This document shows, in pieces, positions 1 to 6,457 of a stretch of DNA of 34,822 nt (position 1 is its first letter; each line of letters starts with the position of its first letter). This DNA comes from Merdimonas faecigallinarum. GTDB lineage: Bacteria > Bacillota > Clostridia > Lachnospirales > Lachnospiraceae. Position numbers and translations under genes: made by a program. The notes under the pieces are model-generated. The model saw only the letters and a list, made by a program, of their open reading frames with translations, was not told where the DNA came from and ran no database searches. The stretch lies in NCBI GenBank assembly GCA_019119285.1, contig DWXJ01000093.1, forward strand, positions 1 through 34,822, in the 5' to 3' direction.

Positions 1-462
1 GGCATGTATGTGGCCAGCATTCCCTATTTCCCTACAGACAAGCGGACTTATGACATAGAAGAGATCAGGCCTGAGCAGCGGATCATGATGGAGCTTTATC
101 CGGAGATCTACAGCTGCATCGGCTGCAACGCCTGTACCAAGGCATGCACACAGGACCTGAACGTAATGCAGTACATCGCCTACGCACAGCGGGGCGAGTT
201 TGAGAAATGCGCGGAGGAATCCTTCGACTGTATCGGCTGCGGCTGTTGTTCCGTGCGCTGCCCGGCGGGGATCTCTCATCCCATGGTGGGGCTTCTGGCA
301 AGACGTCTTACCGGGAAATACATTGCGCCTGAATCAGAGCATCTTACCAACCGGGTGGAGGAGATCCACCACGGGGAGTATGATCAGCTGATCGAGCAGA
401 TCATGGAAAAGCCCATCGAAGAGATGCAGGAACTTTACAATAACAGAGAGATTGAGAAATAG
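1..462 (+). CDS. Iron-sulfur protein with two [4Fe-4S] motifs, HdrC/TfrB-like (5' end may be cut)
   Basis: This is probably the electron-transfer subunit for the flavoprotein that follows. Counting from the ATG at base 4, it has two cysteine motifs of the CX2CX2CX3C type: C38, C41, C44, C48 and then C76, C79, C82, C86, the last followed by proline. This is the dicluster arrangement of HdrC and of the iron-sulfur part of thiol-type fumarate reductases. The reading frame is open through base 1 and no ribosome binding site can be seen, so ATG 4 may be internal and the protein may be longer. The gene ends 14 bases before the flavoprotein start, which suggests co-translation. The fold class is clear. 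The partner and the electron donor are inferred from position only. Confidence 0.75.
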   Translation, partial: GMYVASIPYFPTDKRTYDIEEIRPEQRIMMELYPEIYSCIGCNACTKACTQDLNVMQYIAYAQRGEFEKCAEESFDCIGCGCCSVRCPAGISHPMVGLLARRLTGKYIAPESEHLTNRVEEIHHGEYDQLIEQIMEKPIEEMQELYNNREIEK

Positions 463-476
463 GAGGAGGGAAGACC

Positions 477-2078
477 ATGTTTACACCGGAAATGATGGAA
501 TCTGTAAAGAAGGTAGAAGCCAGCCGGGCGGAACGTATGAAGACAGAACCCAGACGGATGACTGCAGAAGAAAAGGATGAGCTTCTGAAAGAATTCCACC
601 CGGATTACCGCACAGAAGCATTTACAGAAATTAAGATCGGCCCCAACAAAGGGCAGAAGGCGCCGGAAGAACTGGTGCATCTTCTCCACTCCAACAGCCG
701 TCTGTTAGGGGAAGAAATCGACCTTGACAAAGTGGATTATGACGTGGACGTACTGGTGATCGGCGGCGGCGGCGCAGGCGCTTCCGCAGCCATTGAGGCA
801 AATGAAGCCGGAGCGGATGTGATGATCGTCACCAAGCTTCGGATCGGCGATGCCAACACCATGATGGCAGAGGGCGGCATCCAGGCGGCGGACAAGGAAA
901 ATGATTCTCCGGTCCAGCATTATCTGGACGCTTTTGGAGGCGGACATTTTGCCGCAAGGCCGGAACTTCTGAAGCGGCTGGTCATGGAAGCGCCGGACGC
1001 CATCCAGTGGCTCAATGAACTGGGCGTAATGTTTGATAAAGATGAAAATGGACGGATGATCACCACCCATGGCGGCGGAACTTCCAGAAAGCGGATGCAT
1101 GCCTGCAAGGACTACTCCGGAGCGGAGATCATGCGGACCCTGCGGGATGAAGTGCTGAACCGGCAGATTCCGGTGGTGGAATTTACCGCTGCAGTGGAAC
1201 TGATCAAGGATGAGAAAGGCCAGGTGGCAGGAGCGGTTCTTCAGAACCTGGAGACCGGCGATTATCTGGTGGCACGGGCCAAGACCGTGATCATTGCCAC
1301 CGGAGGCGCAGGACGGATGCATTATCAGGGCTTCCCCACCTCCAACCATTACGGAGCAACTGCAGACGGCCTGATCCTGGGATACCGGGCGGGAGCGCCC
1401 CTCCTTTACCAGGACACCATCCAGTACCATCCCACCGGCGTGGCATTTCCATCCCAGATCTACGGCGCGCTGGTAACGGAAAAAGTACGTTCCCTGGGAG
1501 CTCAGCTGATCAACGTGGAGGGCGAAGCCTTCATGCATCCGCTGGAGACCCGCGACGTGGCAGCTGCAGGGATCATCCGGGAATGTACGGCAAGAGGAAA
1601 AGGTGTGGACACCCCTCTTGGCAGCGGTGTGTGGCTGGATACGCCCATGATCGAGGAGCTGGGCGGAGAAGGCACCATTGAGAAGCGGATCCCGGCTATG
1701 TTGCGGATGTATCTGCGCTATGACATTGATATGCGGAAAGTCCCGATCCTGGTTTACCCCACCCTTCATTATCAGAACGGCGGTCTGGAGATCGGCGGCG
1801 ACGGATTTACCAAGGTAATGGATAACCTTCTGGTGGCCGGAGAGGCGGTAGGCGGGATTCATGGAAGAAACCGTCTCATGGGAAATTCTCTTCTGGACAT
1901 CATCGTATTTGGCCGAAACGCAGGGAAAGCCGCGGCGGCAAAAGCGAAGCAGGTGGAGATCGGAACCATGAACCTGGATCATATCCAGGCCTACGCAGAA
2001 GAACTGAAAGAGGCAGGACTGGAGACCGGTGATGTATCGCCGCTTCTGCTGCCGAAATATGCAAGACACGAGAGATAG
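477..2078 (+). CDS. FAD-binding fumarate reductase/succinate dehydrogenase-type flavoprotein
   Basis: This 533-residue flavoprotein belongs to the FrdA/SdhA/AprA/NadB family. After an unusual N-terminal extension of about 90 residues comes the dinucleotide-binding glycine motif GGGGAGAS (near residue 96). Then come GGIQAA, an HPTG motif near 318, the ETRD segment that normally carries the proton-relay arginine, HYQNGG near 431 (equivalent to the FrdA substrate histidine region), and the C-terminal NRLMGNSLLD signature. The ribosome binding site is AGGAGGAGGG before ATG 477. There is no membrane anchor gene in view, so this looks like a soluble enzyme fed by the preceding iron-sulfur protein. 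Fumarate as substrate is inferred from the fumarase genes downstream. A related alpha-beta unsaturated acid reductase remains possible. Confidence 0.82.
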   Translation: MFTPEMMESVKKVEASRAERMKTEPRRMTAEEKDELLKEFHPDYRTEAFTEIKIGPNKGQKAPEELVHLLHSNSRLLGEEIDLDKVDYDVDVLVIGGGGAGASAAIEANEAGADVMIVTKLRIGDANTMMAEGGIQAADKENDSPVQHYLDAFGGGHFAARPELLKRLVMEAPDAIQWLNELGVMFDKDENGRMITTHGGGTSRKRMHACKDYSGAEIMRTLRDEVLNRQIPVVEFTAAVELIKDEKGQVAGAVLQNLETGDYLVARAKTVIIATGGAGRMHYQGFPTSNHYGATADGLILGYRAGAPLLYQDTIQYHPTGVAFPSQIYGALVTEKVRSLGAQLINVEGEAFMHPLETRDVAAAGIIRECTARGKGVDTPLGSGVWLDTPMIEELGGEGTIEKRIPAMLRMYLRYDIDMRKVPILVYPTLHYQNGGLEIGGDGFTKVMDNLLVAGEAVGGIHGRNRLMGNSLLDIIVFGRNAGKAAAAKAKQVEIGTMNLDHIQAYAEELKEAGLETGDVSPLLLPKYARHER

Positions 2079-2154
2079 ATAGAATAGAAAAGTGTTTTAC
2101 ATTTACCGGGAGAAAGTTGTCTGAATTATAGAAAAGAAGGGAAGGGATGAGACC

Positions 2155-3318
2155 GTGGGAATCGCAGCCTGGTTTCAGGAGAGTGTGTTGGGAAACACAT
2201 TGATGATCGTATTTTTGGTGGCCGTCATTGGCTACCTGGTTGGAAGTATTAAGATCCGGGGCGTGGAGCTGGGGACGGCAGGAGTCCTTCTGGTGGCTCT
2301 GGTATTCGGACATTTTGGATTCAAAGTGCCGGATCTGGTCAGAGAACTGGGACTGATCTGTTTTGTGACCTCCGTGGGATTTATTGCAGGCCCCAAATTT
2401 TTCCGGAACTTTAAGATCAACGCCAGATCCTACATTTTGCTGGGAGCGATCATTATCATCATCGGAGCCCTGACGACAATCGGGATCATCGAGATTGCCG
2501 GTGTACCTTCTGATGTCAGCGTAGGAATGATGGCAGGAGCGCTTACCAGTACGCCGGGACTTGCGGCGGCCATTGATGCCACCGGATCGGCCAATGCGTC
2601 GGTAGGATACGGCATCGCCTATCCCTTTGGCGTGGTGGGCGTGGTGCTGTTTGTGCAGCTGGTGCCCAAGTTTCTGAAGACCGACATGGCGGCGGAGCGG
2701 GCCCGGTTCGAGGCGGCCCAGAATGTGGGGGACGAGGAGTTCCATAAGACGAAAAAGGAAGAATTGTTCTACGCGGACAGCATGGGATTCTTTCCCTTTG
2801 CCCTGGCCATTGTGCTGGGGATCATCCTGGCCAAGATCGTGATCCCCCTTCCCGGGGGAGCGGAATTTTCCCTGGGAACCTCCGGTGGTCCGCTGATCGC
2901 CGGATTGATCCTGGGACATTTCGGGAAGATCGGAAGGCTGAGCATGAAGGTGGAGAAGCACGTGCTGGAGTGCCTGCGGGAGTTCGGCCTGGCTCTCTTC
3001 CTCATCGGAGCCGGCGTGGAGGCCGGCGCGGGATTCGTGGAGATCCTCAGGGAAGAAGGACTGGTACTCTTCATTTACGGGGCGCTGATCACCCTGATCC
3101 CAATGTTTGTCGGATATTTCTTTGCCGCGAAGGTGCTGAAGCTGAGCCTCTTCAACAGTCTGGGCTCCATCTGCGGCGGTATGACCAGTACCCCGGCTCT
3201 GGGAACCCTGATCCGGGTGACCGAGACCGACGACGTGGCAAGCGCCTATGCGGCCACCTATCCGGTGGCTCTGGTATTCGTGGTGCTGGGCTGCCAGTTT
3301 ATCGGGATCTTTCTATAG
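2155..3318 (+). CDS. AspT/YidE-type (Asp-Al_Ex) membrane transporter
   Basis: A 387-residue integral membrane protein with about ten hydrophobic segments. It carries the duplicated signature of the aspartate:alanine exchanger family: TSTPGLAAAID near residue 131 and TSTPALGTLI near residue 344. The central TrkA-C (RCK_C) domain found in many family members is absent. Instead there is only a charged cytoplasmic stretch at about residues 180-205. The start is GTG 2155, preceded by the purine-rich AAGAAGGGAAGGG; an ATG at 2147 is in another frame. Its place between a fumarate-reductase-like pair and fumarase suggests exchange of C4-dicarboxylates or aspartate, for example substrate in and succinate out. 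That substrate is inferred. Confidence 0.8.
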   Translation: MGIAAWFQESVLGNTLMIVFLVAVIGYLVGSIKIRGVELGTAGVLLVALVFGHFGFKVPDLVRELGLICFVTSVGFIAGPKFFRNFKINARSYILLGAIIIIIGALTTIGIIEIAGVPSDVSVGMMAGALTSTPGLAAAIDATGSANASVGYGIAYPFGVVGVVLFVQLVPKFLKTDMAAERARFEAAQNVGDEEFHKTKKEELFYADSMGFFPFALAIVLGIILAKIVIPLPGGAEFSLGTSGGPLIAGLILGHFGKIGRLSMKVEKHVLECLREFGLALFLIGAGVEAGAGFVEILREEGLVLFIYGALITLIPMFVGYFFAAKVLKLSLFNSLGSICGGMTSTPALGTLIRVTETDDVASAYAATYPVALVFVVLGCQFIGIFL

Positions 3319-3384
3319 ATAATGTAGACTTTCAGGGGATGACTGGGTTATGATAAGAAAAGAGTGTTGAAAGGAGTGGTATTC

Positions 3385-4227
3385 ATGCGTGAAATTAATG
3401 TAAGCGTCCTGACGGATGTGATCGAGCGGCTTTGTATCGAAGCCAACAATCATCTTCCCCAGGATGTGAAATGCGCTATCCAGGGCTGCCGGTCTAAAGA
3501 GGACGGAGAGATCGCTCAGGGCGTGCTGGATAATATTATTGAAAATTTTGAGATCGCGGACAAGGAAAATGTGCCCATCTGCCAGGATACCGGGATGGCC
3601 TGTGTCTTTCTGGAGATCGGACAGGACGTCCACCTGACAGGGGGAGATCTTGCCGAGGCGGTGGATGAAGGCGTGCGCCGCGGTTACACCAACGGATATC
3701 TCCGAAAATCCGTGGTAAAGGATCCGGTGCGCCGGGGCAATACCGGGGACAATACACCGGCTATGCTTTACACGGAGATCGTGCCCGGTGAGCAGATCAA
3801 AGTCACCGTAGGCCCCAAGGGATTTGGAAGCGAAAATATGAGCCAGATCCGGATGTTCAAGCCTTCCGCGGGACTGCAGGGGATCAAGGATTTCATCCTG
3901 GAGGCGGTGGAGACCGCAGGCCCCAACCCCTGTCCGCCCATGGTAGTAGGCGTGGGCATTGGCGGCACCTTTGATAAATGCGCTCTGCTGGCGAAAAAAG
4001 CGCTGATGCGCCCCCTGGATTCCTCCAATCCGGATCCCTTCTATGCAGATCTGGAGAAGGAAATGCTGGAAAAGATCAATGAACTTGGCATCGGACCACA
4101 GGGATTTGGCGGCAGGACCACGGCCATCGGCCTGAATATCGAGACCCTGCCCACCCACATCGCGGGCATGCCCTGCGCAGTGAACATCAACTGCCATGTG
4201 ACACGCCACAAATCGGAGGTGATATAA
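3385..4227 (+). CDS. Class I fumarate hydratase, alpha subunit
   Basis: Alpha subunit of the two-subunit, iron-sulfur hydro-lyase that interconverts malate and fumarate. ATG 3385 gives 280 residues and has AAGGAG eight bases upstream; the longer GTG reading from 3364 would swallow that ribosome binding site. Conserved features are CQDTG (C66), the CPP motif before VGVGIGGTFD (C183) and NCHVTRH (C270). These three cysteines are well placed to hold the catalytic [4Fe-4S] cluster. The related L(+)-tartrate dehydratase TtdA cannot be excluded from sequence alone. The fumarate-reductase-like neighbours favour fumarase. The stop codon directly abuts the start of the beta subunit. Confidence 0.87.
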   Translation: MREINVSVLTDVIERLCIEANNHLPQDVKCAIQGCRSKEDGEIAQGVLDNIIENFEIADKENVPICQDTGMACVFLEIGQDVHLTGGDLAEAVDEGVRRGYTNGYLRKSVVKDPVRRGNTGDNTPAMLYTEIVPGEQIKVTVGPKGFGSENMSQIRMFKPSAGLQGIKDFILEAVETAGPNPCPPMVVGVGIGGTFDKCALLAKKALMRPLDSSNPDPFYADLEKEMLEKINELGIGPQGFGGRTTAIGLNIETLPTHIAGMPCAVNINCHVTRHKSEVI

Positions 4228-4782
4228 ATGGCAAGAAAGATTACCTTACCACTGACAGAAGAACTGGCAAAAACCCTTCACGCAGGAGACCAGGTGCTGC
4301 TCACCGGCACCATCTATACCTCCCGGGACGCCGGCCACAAGCGTATGTGTGAAGCCCTGGCAAGAGGCGAGGAACTGCCCTTTGATCCCACCGATGCCAC
4401 CATCTACTATGTAGGGCCTACACCGGCCAAGCCCGGCCAGGTGATCGGAAGCGCCGGCCCCACCACCAGCGGACGGATGGACGCTTACGCGCCCACCATG
4501 ATGTCCGTAGGCGCCCGGGGCATGATCGGTAAAGGCGCCCGCCTGCCGGAAGTAGTAGAAGCCATGAAAAAATACAGCGGCGTTTATTTTGGCGCCATCG
4601 GCGGCGCAGGAGCTTTGCTTGCCAGGTGCATCAAGAAAGCAGAACTGATCGCCTACGAAGACCTGGGCGCAGAAGCCCTGCGGAAGCTGTACGTAGAAGA
4701 CATGCCACTGGTAGTCATTATCGACAGCGAAGGGAAAAACCTGTACGAAGAAGGCCGGAAAGCATACCTGGCCGGCAGGTAA
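4228..4782 (+). CDS. Class I fumarate hydratase, beta subunit
   Basis: A 184-residue beta subunit (FumA C-terminal/TtdB family) that forms the hydro-lyase with the preceding alpha subunit. Recognisable motifs are GPTPAKPGQVIGSAGPTTSGRMD, read here as GPTTSGRMD, and then MIGKGAR, both involved in binding substrate next to the cluster. The ATG directly follows the TAA of the alpha gene, and its ribosome binding site GGAGGT lies inside the alpha coding sequence, so the two are translationally coupled. This is the last gene of the dicarboxylate block. Downstream comes a long palindrome and then a terminator-like hairpin. Confidence 0.87.
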   Translation: MARKITLPLTEELAKTLHAGDQVLLTGTIYTSRDAGHKRMCEALARGEELPFDPTDATIYYVGPTPAKPGQVIGSAGPTTSGRMDAYAPTMMSVGARGMIGKGARLPEVVEAMKKYSGVYFGAIGGAGALLARCIKKAELIAYEDLGAEALRKLYVEDMPLVVIIDSEGKNLYEEGRKAYLAGR

Positions 4783-4833
4783 ACATCCGGTCGGGTACAC
4801 CCTTAATTACAAAAAGGTACAGGGTAAATTGCA

Positions 4834-4874
4834 ATTTGGGACGTAGACCTTTTGCAAAGGTCTACGTCCCAAAT
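4834..4874. repeat. Long perfect inverted repeat (18-bp stem)
   Basis: The arm ATTTGGGACGTAGACCTT (4834-4851) is matched exactly by AAGGTCTACGTCCCAAAT (4857-4874) around a five-base loop. No T-run follows on either side, so it is not a standard terminator. The outer ATTTGGGACG resembles the start of the GGGGACGGGGG palindromes at 16684 and 27653, which suggests a mobile REP-like element. Its inner sequence differs from theirs. Confidence 0.7.
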
Positions 4875-4884
4875 GAACAAACTC

Positions 4885-4913
4885 TTGCGAAAGCGGCTGG
4901 AACATGATATACT
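4885..4913 (+). promoter_or_regulatory. Promoter of the CNNM/CorC-type gene
   Basis: TTGCGA (4885-4890), a 17-base spacer and TATACT (4908-4913). Transcription would begin near 4920, leaving a leader of about 33 bases. The -10 box overlaps the left arm of the hairpin at 4911-4949. Confidence 0.65.
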
Positions 4914-4949
4914 CCTTCTAAATGAGTCTAAATTTAGGAGGAGTTTTTT
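4911..4949 (+). terminator. Terminator-like hairpin that contains the ribosome binding site of the next gene
   Basis: The left arm ACTCCTTCTAAAT (4911-4923) pairs with ATTTAGGAGGAGT (4932-4944) in 13 pairs, one of them G-T, around an eight-base loop, followed by six T. The right arm contains the AGGAGGAG ribosome binding site of the gene starting at 4953. The hairpin can form only in transcripts arriving from upstream, because the local promoter starts RNA near 4920, after most of the left arm. Confidence 0.6.
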
Positions 4950-4952
4950 ATT

Positions 4953-6296
4953 ATGGACGCAGACCCTGCGGGGAACACTATTCTTTTTAATTTATTGTTA
5001 CTGTTGTTTTTCACATTGATGAACGCTTATTTCGCCGGAGCAGAGATGGCGGTGGTATCGGTCAACAAAAATAAGATCCGGTCCCTGGCATCTGAGGGGA
5101 ATAAGAAGGCCAGATTGATCGAAGGCCTGTTTGAGGACTCGACCAAGTTCCTGTCTACCATCCAGGTGGCGATCACATTTGCAGGCTTCTATTCCAGTGC
5201 ATCTGCAGCGGCGGGCCTGGCGCCTTATGTTGCCGAGTGGCTGGGAAGTATGAATGTCCCGTACAGCAGCGGCATTGCAAGAAACGGCCTGACCCTGGTG
5301 CTGATGTTCTTTAACCTGGTGTTTGGCGAGCTGGTTCCAAAGCGGATCGCGCTTCAGAAGGCGGAAGCCTTTTCTATGCTGACGGTTATGCCGATCCACT
5401 ATATTTCCATCGTGCTTTCACCGTTTATCAAACTGCTTTCCGTGTCTACCAAGGTGGTGCTCAAAGCGCTGCATATGAAGACGGAGGATCAGGAAGAGGC
5501 GGTGACCGAAGAGGAGATCAAGGCGCTTCTGAAAATGGGAAATGAGACAGGAACTTTCGATGATGAAGAAAGGGAAATGATCGATTCCGTCTTTGCATTC
5601 GACGACCGGACAGCAAGAGAGCTGATGGTTCCAAGAAGAGACGTGTTTACGCTGGATATCGACGAGCCATTTGAAGAAATGATCGATGAGATCCTGGAAT
5701 CCAGACATTCAAGGATCCCGGTGTATGAAGAGAATATTGACAACATCATTGGCGTGCTTTACGTTAAGGATGTTATGATCGAGCTTCGCAAGTCGCAGAC
5801 GGCCAAGATGGATATCCGCGGCATGCTCCACAAGGCATTTTTCGTGCCGGAGACCAAGGAAGCGGACGCTCTGTTCCGCGAGATGCAGAAGGCCAGAAAG
5901 CGTATGGCGATCCTGGTGGACGAGTATGGCGGATTTTCCGGTATCGTTACCATTGAAGACCTGGTAGAAGAGATCATGGGCGACATCAACGAAGAGTATG
6001 ATGAAGTAGAGCCGGAGATCGTGCAGGTGGACGAGCACACCTATCTTCTGGACGGAGGCATCCAGATCTGGGATCTGAATGAAGAGCTGGATCTTTCCCT
6101 TGAGACAGAGAATTATGATACATTGTCAGGCTTCCTGATGGAACAGCTGGGTTACATCCCGAATGAAGGCGGAAATGACGTGGTAGAGCTCAAGGAAGAA
6201 GGACTGACCTTTGTGGTGGAGGAAGTGAAAGAAAAGCGGATCACCAGAGTCAGGCTGACCATTGAACCGCCGGAGGAAGCAGAAGAAGCTTCATAG
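4953..6296 (+). CDS. CNNM/CorC (HlyC-type) membrane protein with CBS domains
   Basis: A 447-residue protein with the usual order of this family. An N-terminal DUF21/CNNM membrane domain has about four hydrophobic segments within residues 1-150. A pair of CBS domains (roughly 205-330, including RELMVPRRDVF and VDEYGGFSGIVTIEDLVEEI) follows, and then a C-terminal CorC_HlyC domain (about 345-435). Family members in Gram-positive bacteria are linked to magnesium or cobalt export and magnesium tolerance. The older name hemolysin is misleading. Start ATG 4953 has AGGAGGAG upstream. It appears monocistronic, with its own promoter and a strong terminator at 6336-6384. Confidence 0.88.
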   Translation: MDADPAGNTILFNLLLLLFFTLMNAYFAGAEMAVVSVNKNKIRSLASEGNKKARLIEGLFEDSTKFLSTIQVAITFAGFYSSASAAAGLAPYVAEWLGSMNVPYSSGIARNGLTLVLMFFNLVFGELVPKRIALQKAEAFSMLTVMPIHYISIVLSPFIKLLSVSTKVVLKALHMKTEDQEEAVTEEEIKALLKMGNETGTFDDEEREMIDSVFAFDDRTARELMVPRRDVFTLDIDEPFEEMIDEILESRHSRIPVYEENIDNIIGVLYVKDVMIELRKSQTAKMDIRGMLHKAFFVPETKEADALFREMQKARKRMAILVDEYGGFSGIVTIEDLVEEIMGDINEEYDEVEPEIVQVDEHTYLLDGGIQIWDLNEELDLSLETENYDTLSGFLMEQLGYIPNEGGNDVVELKEEGLTFVVEEVKEKRITRVRLTIEPPEEAEEAS

Positions 6297-6335
6297 ATGA
6301 AATATCACTAAAAGATTTATAAACAAAGTATAAAG

Positions 6336-6384
6336 AACAACATTTTGCAGTGGAAATACATTGCAAAATGTTGTTTTCTTTTTT
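6336..6384 (+). terminator. Intrinsic terminator after the CNNM/CorC gene
   Basis: A perfect 14-bp stem, AACAACATTTTGCA (6336-6349) with TGCAAAATGTTGTT (6362-6375), has a 12-base loop and is followed by TTCTTTTTT. Its right arm supplies the -35 box of the next promoter. Confidence 0.85.
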
Positions 6385-6399
6385 GCGGAACCGTATAAT
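6371..6399 (+). promoter_or_regulatory. Promoter of the fused ABC transporter gene
   Basis: TTGTTT (6371-6376), a 17-base spacer and a perfect TATAAT (6394-6399). The -35 box lies in the right arm of the preceding terminator. The predicted start near 6406 leaves a 50-base leader that holds the palindrome at 6412-6429. Confidence 0.65.
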
Positions 6400-6411
6400 G
6401 TAGTTGATCGG

Positions 6412-6429
6412 GACGGGAAAATTCCCGTC
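6412..6429. promoter_or_regulatory. 18-bp perfect palindrome in the ABC transporter leader
   Basis: GACGGGAAAATTCCCGTC is perfectly self-complementary and sits just after the predicted transcription start. It could be a repressor operator or a short RNA hairpin (GACGGG with CCCGTC). Nothing in the window identifies a binding protein. Confidence 0.45.
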
Positions 6430-6457
6430 TGTATTTACGGGATAAGGAGAGACTTAC

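Noticed and set aside
705..2069. A 454-codon open frame on the minus strand opposite the fumarate-reductase-like gene
   Set aside because: It lies wholly antisense to a clear flavoprotein, its translation shows no known motif, and it has the histidine/glutamine-rich look of a shadow frame. Similar antisense frames at 8915-9943, 19198-20226 and 28536-29570 were dropped for the same reason.
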